NCBI GenBank assembly: GCA_017382555.1
Contig: JAFOAB010000210.1
Span: 1 to 15,826 of the forward strand
DNA: 15,826 bases
Reading direction: 5' to 3'
Origin: Clostridia bacterium
GTDB lineage: Bacteria; Bacillota; Clostridia; Oscillospirales; CAG-272
In this document: positions 1 to 7,290 of the stretch, in pieces
How the letters are laid out: the number at the start of each line of letters is the position of its first letter
Numbering within the stretch: the stretch's first letter is position 1
Position numbers and translations under genes: made by a program
Notes under the pieces: model-generated
Told to the model about the DNA's origin: nothing
Seen by the model: the letters and a program-made list of their open reading frames with translations, nothing else
Database searches by the model: none

Positions 1-6
1 ACTCTT

Positions 7-360
7 ATGCGCTCCAATTCGGAGGCGTTGCTCACTACCGCAATTTTTGCCGTTCTGCGCGTTGTGCTTGTTGTGGGCGTTTGCATTGCCGTGCTTGCTA
101 TTTGCCGTAAAAAGCAAAAAAACCGCCTCTCCGTGGCGATTTGCGCGTGTGTATGGTGTGCGGTTGCGCTTGTGCTGCTTTCGATGCTTGTTATATTCAT
201 ACCTAACACCTTGCCCTTCCTGCAAAGCGCAGGTAAGAACGCCCTCCGCAGTCAGCTTTTCAAGATAATTATGGAGTACGTATTGCTTGCGGTTTACGGT
301 GTAATAGGATACGCGGTTGCATCCGTAACCGTACGCCTTTCCAATAGAAAATTCGGTTAA
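7..360 (+). CDS. Small multi-pass membrane protein, unknown function (possibly 5'-truncated)
   Basis: I do not recognise this 117-residue protein. It has three likely membrane helices, at about residues 11-33, 43-66 and 87-109. A basic loop (RKKQKNR) follows the first helix and a basic C-terminal tail (RLSNRKFG) follows the third, so the tail is probably cytoplasmic. No catalytic motif is visible. The ATG at 7 is only the first in-frame ATG inside the window. The frame is open to base 1 and no ribosome binding site can be judged, so the true start may lie upstream. A clean terminator hairpin follows the stop codon, so this is the last gene of a plus-strand transcript that enters from the left. 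It converges on the minus-strand operon. Confidence 0.6.
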   Translation: MRSNSEALLTTAIFAVLRVVLVVGVCIAVLAICRKKQKNRLSVAICACVWCAVALVLLSMLVIFIPNTLPFLQSAGKNALRSQLFKIIMEYVLLAVYGVIGYAVASVTVRLSNRKFG

Positions 361-373
361 ATACGTAATGAAA

Positions 374-401
374 GCGGGCGGATATTAGCCGCCCGCATTT
401 T
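374..401 (+). terminator. Intrinsic terminator after the small membrane protein gene
   Basis: A perfect 8-bp GC stem (GCGGGCGG at 374-381 with CCGCCCGC at 389-396) and a 7-nt loop are followed by ATTTT. This is the form of a Rho-independent terminator for plus-strand transcripts, 13 nt after the stop codon at 358-360. Confidence 0.85.
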
Positions 402-407
402 CACGCG

Positions 408-446
408 AAAAAGCCTCAAAAACGCATTTGCGTTTTTGAGGCTTTT
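408..446 (-). terminator. Strong terminator at the end of the six-gene minus-strand operon
   Basis: Long near-perfect hairpin: 409-426 pairs with 429-446 (AAAAGCCTCAAAAACGCA and its complement). Read on the minus strand it starts one base after the nucleoside hydrolase stop codon and ends in a T-rich tract. The A-run on one side and T-run on the other mean it could also stop plus-strand transcription, as a second barrier between the convergent units. Confidence 0.88.
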
Positions 447-447
447 A

Positions 448-1353
448 TTATTTGGTCAGCTTGTTTATCAGATCCTCCATCAGGCTATCGCGCCAGATGT
501 GGTAAACGTAGCGCATATCCGCGCCGGTGTTTTCCTCATACTTGTGCTCGTAGGAGGGGAGAAGAGTCTTTTCAATACGGGAGAGCATAAATCGGCTATT
601 GTCGTTTAACAGCCACGCAACTGCGGTAACGTCCCAGATGACGCGCGTCCAGGGCTTGCCGCTTGCGTATGCATTCGCTTCCTTTATAGTGTTGCGGGCA
701 AGATAGTCGGCGAGGGGATTTTTATCCATCAGCCAGTATTCAAGCTCGGGTGCGGATACCATAAACGAGGAAACGATGCCCATGCAGGGAAGCTGAACGA
801 AGGGGGCTGCGCTCCTCATTACCACTCTTGCGGCGGCAACGTCCTGCATCATATTGAATTCCTTCGTATCGTGGTATTGGCTGGAGTTACCGCCGAGCCA
901 TACGATAACGATGTTTTCGGTAATCTCGGGTGCCTTTATAAGCGCGGAGGCTACGTTGGTGATTGCGCCGATCGCAACGACGTACAGCGGATTTTCGGGG
1001 CTGTAGAGCTTTGCTCTGGCAATAAGATCGTCGGCGGCGGGGGAATCAACCGCTGTTCTTTCATCGGGCAGATATTTGTCCGAGCCCTTGAAAACGGGCA
1101 GATCCTCGTTCATCAGTGCGAGGACCTTTTTTATTTCCTCATAGCTTCTTTCCATTCCGTCAGCGGGGGAGGTGGAATGCTGATTGAAGAAGGGTGCGGC
1201 ATAAATTGCCTTTGTGTTAAGCTTTTCGGTGGAGCGGAGAAGATACGCAAGCGCGAACTGATCGTCGATCTCGTTAAAGGTATCGGTATCAAGCACCACG
1301 TCTATCTTTCCTGTGGGAACCTCAAGATTTTTGAGTCTCTGTTCGTTTGTCAT
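448..1353 (-). CDS. Nucleoside hydrolase (IUNH superfamily), divergent
   Basis: A 301-residue protein, the usual length for inosine-uridine-type nucleoside hydrolases, which cleave the N-glycosidic bond of ribonucleosides to ribose and base. The N-terminal calcium-site motif is present in an altered form: D22-T-D24 then N27-E-I-D30-D31 (the usual form is DTDPGxDD). AIGAITNVA (128-136) matches the strand carrying the conserved Thr. GGN...EFNMMQD (154-171) matches the ribose-binding region. D241 in IWDVTAVAW matches the C-terminal Asp that completes the metal site. No signal peptide, so probably cytosolic. The start overlaps the upstream PAP2 stop as ATGA, which implies translational coupling. 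Last gene of the operon. The substituted motif leaves room for a substrate other than the common nucleosides. Confidence 0.85.
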   Translation of the reverse strand: MTNEQRLKNLEVPTGKIDVVLDTDTFNEIDDQFALAYLLRSTEKLNTKAIYAAPFFNQHSTSPADGMERSYEEIKKVLALMNEDLPVFKGSDKYLPDERTAVDSPAADDLIARAKLYSPENPLYVVAIGAITNVASALIKAPEITENIVIVWLGGNSSQYHDTKEFNMMQDVAAARVVMRSAAPFVQLPCMGIVSSFMVSAPELEYWLMDKNPLADYLARNTIKEANAYASGKPWTRVIWDVTAVAWLLNDNSRFMLSRIEKTLLPSYEHKYEENTGADMRYVYHIWRDSLMEDLINKLTK

Positions 1354-1910
1354 TTTGCAAACCTCGCATAAAGCTTATTTACCGCCCAAACGGAGAATAC
1401 CGCAAGCAGGGAGCCGAGAATGATGGATGCAAGCACGTCGGTGGGGTAGTGGACGTACAGGTAAAGGCGCGAAAATGCGATAAGAAATGCAAGCACCGTT
1501 GCGGGAATACCGAAGCGCTTATCGCGGATAAGAAGCACTACAGCGCCCTCAAAGGAAGCAATGGTGTGCCCCGAGGGGAAGGAAAAATCGTGCATCGGCT
1601 CCGTTAGCATATTCGCCACGGGGCGCAGATCGTACGGCCTTACGCGCGCAACGAGCGGCTTTAAGGTGAGATTGCAGAGTATGAGTCCGCAAACGAGGGA
1701 AAGCCCCATCATAATGCCTGTTTTGCGCGTTCTCTTGAAAAACAGCATAATGACCGCACAAGCGATCCAAAACCATCCGCCGTCACCGAGGAAGGTTATC
1801 ATCGGCATTATAACGTCAAGAAAACCGTTTCGCAAATTTTCTGCGATAAGATCGAGTATAGCAAAATCAAGATCGTATATCGTGTCGATAAAAGAGGATA
1901 TACAAAGCAT
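1350..1910 (-). CDS. PAP2-family membrane phosphatase
   Basis: Integral membrane phosphatase of the PAP2/undecaprenyl-pyrophosphatase (PgpB/BcrC-like) superfamily, 186 residues. All three catalytic signatures are intact: K84-PLVARV-R91-P92 (KxxxxxxRP), P112-S-G-H115 (PSGH), and S147-R...H154-xxx-D158 (SRxxxxxHxxxD). Five or six membrane helices surround them. The family removes phosphate from lipid carriers or phospholipids on the outer face of the membrane. The start at 1910 was chosen over an in-frame ATG at 1943 because GGAGG sits 5 nt before it, and the upper ATG would overlap the preceding gene. The preceding stop codon is directly next to the GGAGG. Company with a GT2-GtrA gene favours a polyprenyl-phosphate recycling role, but the substrate cannot be read from sequence. 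Confidence 0.92.
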   Translation of the reverse strand: MLCISSFIDTIYDLDFAILDLIAENLRNGFLDVIMPMITFLGDGGWFWIACAVIMLFFKRTRKTGIMMGLSLVCGLILCNLTLKPLVARVRPYDLRPVANMLTEPMHDFSFPSGHTIASFEGAVVLLIRDKRFGIPATVLAFLIAFSRLYLYVHYPTDVLASIILGSLLAVFSVWAVNKLYARFAK

Positions 1911-1920
1911 AAATGCCTCC

Positions 1921-3138
1921 TTACTGACGGGCAAAGCTGTCAAAGATAACGTACTTGCCGTTTACGTTGCGAAGGAAGATGGTCATATCGATATAGTCCA
2001 CGTAATCCTCCCATCCGTAGCGGTGCAGGAGATGTGTCATGGAAACACGGCAGGAGAACACGTTCTCGTCATAGCGGTAGAACTCGCTTGCCTTCTTGTC
2101 CTTGAAGGTGTAGCCCTCGTGCTCCCAAACAAAATAGTTTTCGGTGGTTATAATGTTCTGCCAAAGCTCGGAATCGGTATCGTAATAGTCGATAAAATCG
2201 GCTCTTGCACCGTCCATCTGCATATAAGCGGCGTATTTTTCGATTGCGTTGATTACGTAATCGGAGAACTGAGCCTCAAGCGCCGCATCATATAAGAATC
2301 CTGCGGACCAATAATTTCCGTCCTCGATATATACGCACTCGGTTGCCTTGCCGTTCTTATCGGTAACGCTTATCTCGGGCTTTCCGAACAGTCCGTCAAT
2401 AGTATAAGCAACGTAAACGATGCCCTCGATTCCGTCGGGCAGGTGCTTGTTGATCTCCTCCTCCTCACGCACGTCGGGCATAAGGTACTTATCCGTTACG
2501 GTTACACCGTTGACGGTAAGCGTGGAGCTTTGGGGAAGCTTAACGGTTACGCTTTCGTGGGGGAAGAAGAAAAGCTCGATATCCGCAAGCTCGTACATTT
2601 TAAAGCCGTGCTTGCTCTTTTTCAGCTCGCTATCGGAATGCATGAGCGTGAATTCCGCAATCTTGTCCTCGCCCGCCTTAACGATGTAGCGGATGTCGCC
2701 CTTGGAGTTGAACTGCTCAACGAAGTATCCCGCAAGGTCCGTTAGCTTCAGCTCAGCCGTTTCCGCATTTGCAGCGCCGGTGGATATGCTGTAGCAGCTT
2801 ATCTCCTTGCCCTCGTAAAGACCCTTGAGATAGGTGATGAGATCGTCGCGCGTTTCGAACTCGCTTATCTCGCCATCGCCTCTGTCTGCGGCCTTCAGGA
2901 GCTTATCGTAGTCTATTTTTTTGAAATAGGTATCAAATACCTCAGCCTCAACGTATTTCGGCTGTACGCTTTCGTATTCCTCGAGGAAGGCCTCTACCTT
3001 GTTGATAACACCTGAAATGTAAATAACGGATATGATAACAAAGCCGAGAAGCAGTACCCAAAAGATGGGGAAGCGTCTTGTATACTGCGTACGGGTGCGT
3101 TCCGCATTCGTGCGCATATCTCTTCTGTAATCGCTCAT
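1921..3138 (-). CDS. Membrane-anchored extracytoplasmic protein, unknown function
   Basis: A 405-residue protein that I do not recognise. A basic, Arg-rich N-terminal tail (residues 1-22) is followed by one membrane helix (about 24-43). The remaining roughly 360 residues would lie outside the cell. The ectodomain starts with an acidic helical part, continues with beta-rich stretches (a TLTVNGVTVTDKYL segment in the middle), and ends with about 100 residues that alternate helix and strand and close on strands (NGKYVIFDSF). That ending resembles NTF2-like domains of TcaA-type envelope proteins, but this is a weak structural impression. The start at 3138 is supported by a GGGGGAGGG run 7 nt upstream; the longer open frame back to 3258 lies inside the preceding gene. 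It sits between the phosphodiester glycosidase, which shares its topology, and PAP2, so it may be a partner of one of them. Confidence 0.7.
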   Translation of the reverse strand: MSDYRRDMRTNAERTRTQYTRRFPIFWVLLLGFVIISVIYISGVINKVEAFLEEYESVQPKYVEAEVFDTYFKKIDYDKLLKAADRGDGEISEFETRDDLITYLKGLYEGKEISCYSISTGAANAETAELKLTDLAGYFVEQFNSKGDIRYIVKAGEDKIAEFTLMHSDSELKKSKHGFKMYELADIELFFFPHESVTVKLPQSSTLTVNGVTVTDKYLMPDVREEEEINKHLPDGIEGIVYVAYTIDGLFGKPEISVTDKNGKATECVYIEDGNYWSAGFLYDAALEAQFSDYVINAIEKYAAYMQMDGARADFIDYYDTDSELWQNIITTENYFVWEHEGYTFKDKKASEFYRYDENVFSCRVSMTHLLHRYGWEDYVDYIDMTIFLRNVNGKYVIFDSFARQ

Positions 3139-3154
3139 TTTACGTCCCTCCCCC

Positions 3155-4414
3155 TTATTGCTCGCTTGCCATAGGCGCAACAACAAAGTAGGTGGGCATC
3201 TTTCTGGGGGTGGTGAATGCCTTGTACTTGTTGACAATGCCCTTACGCTGGAATTCATCGAGAGTGTTTATGTCGATGCCGAGGATATCCCAATAATCTC
3301 TGTAGTACATCATGGTGCTGGAGCCGCCGTCAAGCATGCCTGCGGTAACTGCACCGAACTCGCGCATAACGTCAATGATATCGTTGTGCGTTGCGCCGAT
3401 GCTGGAGGCAGAGCGTCCGTCCGTAACTACCATAATTATGGTGCCGTCTTGGCGCTGACCGATAGCGGTGCGCTGTGCGGTACCGAGGTTGTTATCCTCG
3501 TAATGTGTAAAGATGCTTGTGCCGTCGTTGGTGATAAGCACGTTGCCGGTCTGGAAGCAAACTCCATCACGAATATTGAGCGCCTTGCCCTCAGCAACGG
3601 TGATGCCCTCCTTAACGACAAGCTTGTTATCCTTGTCTATGCCGATAAAGGTGCGGTCTGTATACCAGTCGGAGTGAACCTGCTCGCCCTTGGAATAGGT
3701 AAGGCCGATGGGAAGGTCGCCAATGCCCTGACCGCCGTTATCGTGGTACTCGCCCGCATTGATCGCGGCAACGGCATTTTCCTTTTCAACTATCTCGAAA
3801 ATTCTGATGCCCGCACCGGTGGAGAAGTCCGTGGTGCCAACGTAAACGCGGGAGGGGTCCTTAATAAGCATAACGTATGCGCGGTAGGTGGGGCCGCTTA
3901 CGGTGGTGTAGTAAATGCCGTCTACCCACTCGATATCCTCCTCGGTCTTGCCCGCGATGTTACCCTTGTTTGTTTCCGTAAAGCTGTCGATGGGGGTAAC
4001 GTCGGTGCGTACGATGTGGCTGGATTCAACGATAGCCGCTACGGTTGCATCGTCAAGAAACAGACCGGGCACCCACTTGGTTGCGCTTGCTTGCATAGCC
4101 ATAAGCACAAGCTGGTCGCGCATAGTGGTGCTGGGGCCCTTTGCGACAGCGTTGATGATGGAAAGCACGCCTCCGACAGCAACTATGGCAATGACAAGCA
4201 CTGCGGCAATGAGCTTTGCAAATATCTTCAAAAAGAGGCGGATACCGCTTCTTTTTTTGTGGCGGCGCATTCTTTCATCCGCGCGTCTGCGGATGCTGTC
4301 GCTTCTTATTCTCGTACCGCTTGCCTGTACGGGCTTGTGGTAGTTAAGGATGATTCCGTTATTTATATTGCCTCTTTCGGGGTGCTGACCGTTATTGTGT
4401 TCGGTATTGTTCAT
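3155..4414 (-). CDS. Membrane-anchored phosphodiester glycosidase (NAGPA/DUF2233-like)
   Basis: A 419-residue protein. A basic N-terminal cytoplasmic tail of about 60 residues leads to one membrane helix (about 66-89) and an extracytoplasmic catalytic domain (about 165-415). Family signatures are AINAGEYHDNGG (218-228), RTAIGQ (315-320), VTDGR (330-334) and LDGGSSTMM (361-369). The last is the hallmark of the phosphodiester glycosidase family that includes N-acetylglucosamine-1-phosphodiester alpha-N-acetylglucosaminidase. Human NAGPA uncovers mannose-6-phosphate; bacterial members are thought to act on sugar-phosphodiesters in envelope glycans. The stop lies 16 nt before the next start, and GAGAGGA lies upstream of its own ATG. 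Its position beside a GT2-GtrA and a PIG-L gene suggests a glycan with a phosphodiester-linked amino sugar. The exact substrate is inference. Confidence 0.85.
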   Translation of the reverse strand: MNNTEHNNGQHPERGNINNGIILNYHKPVQASGTRIRSDSIRRRADERMRRHKKRSGIRLFLKIFAKLIAAVLVIAIVAVGGVLSIINAVAKGPSTTMRDQLVLMAMQASATKWVPGLFLDDATVAAIVESSHIVRTDVTPIDSFTETNKGNIAGKTEEDIEWVDGIYYTTVSGPTYRAYVMLIKDPSRVYVGTTDFSTGAGIRIFEIVEKENAVAAINAGEYHDNGGQGIGDLPIGLTYSKGEQVHSDWYTDRTFIGIDKDNKLVVKEGITVAEGKALNIRDGVCFQTGNVLITNDGTSIFTHYEDNNLGTAQRTAIGQRQDGTIIMVVTDGRSASSIGATHNDIIDVMREFGAVTAGMLDGGSSTMMYYRDYWDILGIDINTLDEFQRKGIVNKYKAFTTPRKMPTYFVVAPMASEQ

Positions 4415-4430
4415 CTTTGGTCCTCTCGAT

Positions 4431-5498
4431 TTATTTTTTGCGGAACACCCATTCGCGTTGTACGCGGAAGGTGACGAAGAAAAGCACAGTGTCTACCACT
4501 GTCTTGATAAGTGTGGTGATTATTGCAAGCTCGGCGCCCAAAAGAGTCTTTAAGAGGGAAACAAGCCCACCGGAGCAAAGCATAACGGGGATTGCGAGCG
4601 CGTAGTAACGGAGTACGGTGTGTCCCGCATTCTTGCCGCCGCTGAATACCACGTTGCGATTAACGGTGTAGTTGACGGCGGAGGAGATCGCGCGCGCTAT
4701 TACGGTTGCGGTGATTACCGCCTTTGCGCCGAGCGCACCACCGAAAAACAGCATTATCAGATAAAAAGCAAGCAGATCGGTGACGGTTGCGCAGGCGGAG
4801 GAGAATATGTACTTAAGGATGAGCGAGTAAATGCGAAGGCTGTCCTTGAGGGGATTGAAGTGAGAGGCGGCATTATCATCGATATAAACCGTTTCGATGG
4901 TGTGCTCCTTCATCTTCATACCGATGCGCTTAGCCTCAAGCAGCATATTGGTCTCGTATTCGTATCGGTCGCCCTTGATATTTATAAGGTCGCTGAGAAA
5001 GCGTGCGGGGATCGCGCGCAGACCCGTCTGCGTGTCGGTGATTTTTAGACCGCAGAAGGCAAGGAAAACGAAGGAGGTTATCCTGTTGCCCATACGGCTT
5101 CTTGCGGGTACGTGAGATTGCGAAAAATCTCTGCTGCCAAGTATTGCGGCATCAAGCTCGCACATTTTTTGCGCACAGGCGAGTATGTCGGCGGGGAGGT
5201 GCTGACCGTCTCCGTCCGCGGTTACCGCGCCAAGACAGTCTGGGCGATTTTCTGCGATGTATTTGAATGCGGTTTTGAGCGCGGCGCCCTTGCCTCTGTT
5301 TACCTCGTGTACAAGCACGGTGCAATGCGGCATCGCGCGAACCTCGTCAAAGACGTGCTCGTATGCCTTTCCGCCTCCGTCATCAACTACGCAAACGTCC
5401 GTGAAGCCGGCATCAAGTATGCCCTTTACGGTGCCGAGAAGCTTTTCATCGGGCTTATATGACGGTACAACTACCGTAATTCTGCTTTGTTCAAACAT
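4431..5498 (-). CDS. GT2 glycosyltransferase fused to a GtrA-like membrane domain
   Basis: A 355-residue two-domain protein. Residues 6-225 form a family 2 glycosyltransferase of the dolichol/polyprenyl-phosphate sugar synthase type: VVVPSYKPDE near the N-terminus, CVVDDGG (36-42), NRGKGAALKTAF (67-78), TADGDGQH with the DxD-type metal site (93-100), and the DTQTGLRAI acceptor-region motif (155-163). Residues about 228-350 hold four membrane helices with the GtrA signatures NRNVVFS (280-286) and QREWVF (347-352). GT2 enzymes of this type load a sugar from a nucleotide sugar onto a polyprenyl phosphate at the inner face. GtrA domains are proposed to help flip the product. GGAG sits 6 nt before the ATG, and only 11 nt separate this gene from the PIG-L stop. 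The transferred sugar is unknown. Confidence 0.9.
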   Translation of the reverse strand: MFEQSRITVVVPSYKPDEKLLGTVKGILDAGFTDVCVVDDGGGKAYEHVFDEVRAMPHCTVLVHEVNRGKGAALKTAFKYIAENRPDCLGAVTADGDGQHLPADILACAQKMCELDAAILGSRDFSQSHVPARSRMGNRITSFVFLAFCGLKITDTQTGLRAIPARFLSDLINIKGDRYEYETNMLLEAKRIGMKMKEHTIETVYIDDNAASHFNPLKDSLRIYSLILKYIFSSACATVTDLLAFYLIMLFFGGALGAKAVITATVIARAISSAVNYTVNRNVVFSGGKNAGHTVLRYYALAIPVMLCSGGLVSLLKTLLGAELAIITTLIKTVVDTVLFFVTFRVQREWVFRKK

Positions 5499-5509
5499 AG
5501 TATTCTCCG

Positions 5510-7090
5510 TTATCTTCTTCTTGAGTGAGGTTTACGTGAATATCGTGAGTATCTTGAGCTTTTTGCATTTATCACAAGCAGCACGACAGAGCAAAGCACA
5601 GCCGCAAGGGCAATGGCTACAACTGCCGTCTTGTTGATTTCGTTATCGGTTTTTGACGGGGTTCTTACGGGGACGGTGGTTGTTTGTACGTCCGCCGTTA
5701 CGGTTGTGTCCGGAGCGTGCTCCGTAGCTATATCCGTTTGAAGCTCCGTTACGGGTGCATCGGTTGCTTCGGTGCTTGGCGGCTCTGTGGCGGGCGCGCT
5801 TGTATCCTCCGCCTTGCTTTCCGCCTCAAGTCTCTCTGCGCGCTCTGCAAGCGTTTCGATATTTTCAAGCATATCGGTGTGCGTGATGTCCATGCCCACG
5901 GCAGAGAAGTAAAGTCCGTATTCGCGGGGGGAATGCGTCATTATTTCGGTGGAGAGGGTTATTTCCGCTCCGTTTTTGCCGTAAAGCCAGCCGTAGAACC
6001 AAGTCCAATGCTGTGAAAGGTGGTATCCGAATGCCTCCTGAGAAACCTTGAAGGCGCTCTTGCCTCCAAAGGCTGACAGTGGACTGTCAATATCAAGCGT
6101 AAGACGGTTCTCGCTGTAAAGATGCAAATAGAGCTTTGCAATATGCCACTTGCCGTCTATATCGCCGTAGGCGTTCGGCGCGGAGCATTTGTTTATCGCA
6201 TCGACGGTCGCGCTTGTGCAAAGCATATGCGTGCCGTGGCCGTACTCACCGCTTATATCGTGCGTTACTACAACGCGCGGCTTCGTGTCTTGGACGAGAT
6301 CGTAAACGAAGTCGATAAAATCGTCCTCGGTATATCCGCCGTAGCTCTTATACGCGTCAAGCGCGCCTGCAAGCGATTCGCTGTAAAGATCGGGGAAGCT
6401 TGCGATTATGGGGTAATTGCGGACGCCCGTGTGCCACAGACCGTCAAGCAGCTCGTGGCGGCGGTTTGCTACGTCGTTGTGATTTGTGAAGTATGCAACC
6501 TGAACCTTCGCACCGTTCTCGCCGGCATAAAGGGGAAGCAGACCCGCAAAGAACAGCTGATCGTCATCACTGTGCGAGACAAGAAGCAGCATATCACACT
6601 CGGTAAGCGGGCTTTCCCATCTCTGTACCCAATCGGGCAGGGAACCGTCGGATAGTAAATATATCTCGCTTACGGCGATGTGAAAATCAAGGTCGATGCG
6701 TATGGACGTTGGCAGATAACCGAATGCGGACTTGAGGTCGAGCAGCTCGTGTATCATACCGCAATTGCCAAAGCGGCGGCTTGTGCCCGTTTCGGTATCC
6801 GTTACCGTGTATTCGGGTGCCGCTGTCTCGAAAATAAAATAAACGTATCCGATGCCGTTTGCGTTCTTTGCGGTTATAACGGCGCCGTTGTATGCGTTGG
6901 TGTAGTCTCTGTAATTGCCGTCAAGAACTACTGCGGGGTTGTAAAAGCCCTCCGTGCTTACGTTGGAAACGGAGGTTATATCCTCGGCAACGTTATCGGC
7001 TGCGAAGGCAAGCGGTGCACACGTAAGAGCCGTTATTGCCGTAAAAAGCAAAGCCAAGAGGCACACAAGTGCGGTGTTTCTGTTATGCAT
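5510..7090 (-). CDS. Secreted, membrane-anchored PIG-L/LmbE-type deacetylase
   Basis: A 526-residue protein, first gene of the operon. A signal peptide spans about residues 1-31, with cleavage probably after AFA-A. Residues 45-150 form a beta-rich N-terminal domain that may bind carbohydrate (a discoidin-like impression only). The catalytic PIG-L domain runs from about 165 to 330. Its metal motif is V-S-H173-S-D175-D176-D177 where the family usually has HPDDE, and the C-terminal part is GEYGHGTH (281-288) with the likely third ligand H288. Family members remove N-acetyl from amino-sugar substrates. A Thr/Pro/Glu-rich linker (about 428-480), one membrane helix (about 488-508) and a short Arg/Ser/Tyr tail (SRYSRYSR) follow. 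There is no LPxTG motif, so it is anchored by the helix. The catalytic part should face outward, unlike cytosolic relatives. Confidence 0.87.
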   Translation of the reverse strand: MHNRNTALVCLLALLFTAITALTCAPLAFAADNVAEDITSVSNVSTEGFYNPAVVLDGNYRDYTNAYNGAVITAKNANGIGYVYFIFETAAPEYTVTDTETGTSRRFGNCGMIHELLDLKSAFGYLPTSIRIDLDFHIAVSEIYLLSDGSLPDWVQRWESPLTECDMLLLVSHSDDDQLFFAGLLPLYAGENGAKVQVAYFTNHNDVANRRHELLDGLWHTGVRNYPIIASFPDLYSESLAGALDAYKSYGGYTEDDFIDFVYDLVQDTKPRVVVTHDISGEYGHGTHMLCTSATVDAINKCSAPNAYGDIDGKWHIAKLYLHLYSENRLTLDIDSPLSAFGGKSAFKVSQEAFGYHLSQHWTWFYGWLYGKNGAEITLSTEIMTHSPREYGLYFSAVGMDITHTDMLENIETLAERAERLEAESKAEDTSAPATEPPSTEATDAPVTELQTDIATEHAPDTTVTADVQTTTVPVRTPSKTDNEINKTAVVAIALAAVLCSVVLLVINAKSSRYSRYSRKPHSRRR

Positions 7091-7128
7091 TTCGAGCCTT
7101 CACCCCCAAATATATATTCTAAATAAAT

Positions 7129-7157
7129 ATAATACTACAATAGTGCGAAAAAATCAA
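7129..7157 (-). promoter_or_regulatory. SigA-type promoter for the minus-strand glycan operon
   Basis: On the minus strand, TTGATT (7152-7157) and TATTAT (7129-7134) are separated by exactly 17 nt. This is 4/6 and 5/6 match to the vegetative consensus. Transcription would start near 7122, about 30 nt before the PIG-L start codon at 7090. A G-rich ribosome binding region (GGGGGTGAAGG) lies just ahead of that ATG. No other convincing promoter or gap longer than 17 nt occurs down to 448, which supports a single six-gene transcript. Confidence 0.65.
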
Positions 7158-7203
7158 TCGTCTTACGGGGATTTGTTTATTTTCGCTACGGTTTTTTTAA
7201 GGC

Positions 7204-7221
7204 AGAGGAGGAATTTTTTTG
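7204..7221 (+). promoter_or_regulatory. Strong Shine-Dalgarno before an in-frame TTG upstream of spoIIAA; alternatively a SigH -35
   Basis: AGAGGAGG (7204-7211) lies 7 nt before a TTG codon (7219-7221) that is in frame with spoIIAA and would add 32 residues. The added stretch resembles nothing in the family, so the ATG at 7315 remains the preferred start. The same bases also fit the sigma-H -35 pattern (AGGAATT at 7209-7215), which would suit the known sigma-H control of spoIIA in Bacillus. However, no GAAT-type -10 follows at 11-12 nt. The purine run could be either element or neither. Confidence 0.35.
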
Positions 7222-7229
7222 TTTGCGCA

Positions 7230-7260
7230 CGCTGTGACAAAATGCGACGCATTCGCTGTG
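7230..7260 (+). promoter_or_regulatory. Candidate operator: palindrome between direct repeats, overlapping a Spo0A-box-like site
   Basis: Two direct CGCTGTG copies (7230-7236 and 7254-7260) flank a perfect odd palindrome AATGCG-A-CGCATT (7241-7253). Between the left copy and the palindrome, TGTGACAAA (7233-7241) matches the reverse complement of the Spo0A box (TTYGACAAA) at 8 of 9 positions. In Bacillus and Clostridium spoIIA is a direct Spo0A target, so a box here makes sense. It lies 55-85 nt ahead of the spoIIAA start codon. Confidence 0.4.
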
Positions 7261-7290
7261 TTAGCATATTACTTGCCGCTACGGCATAAT
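7261..7290 (+). promoter_or_regulatory. Weak candidate SigA-like promoter for spoIIA
   Basis: TTAGCA (7261-7266) and CATAAT (7285-7290) are 18 nt apart. The predicted start near 7297 would leave a leader of under 20 nt and crowd the GGAAGG ribosome-binding region, so this is uncertain. The adjacent Spo0A-like box would fit a Spo0A-activated promoter. Confidence 0.25.

Noticed and set aside
3158..4474. 438-codon plus-strand open frame
   Set aside because: It is the complement of the NAGPA-like gene. The sense protein carries the LDGGSSTMM signature; the antisense product shows only codon-bias-driven Val/Ala/Gly richness.
5684..5830. Repetitive-looking Thr/Pro/Glu-coding stretch as a DNA repeat element
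   Set aside because: It encodes the low-complexity linker of the PIG-L protein and has no exact tandem unit at the DNA level.
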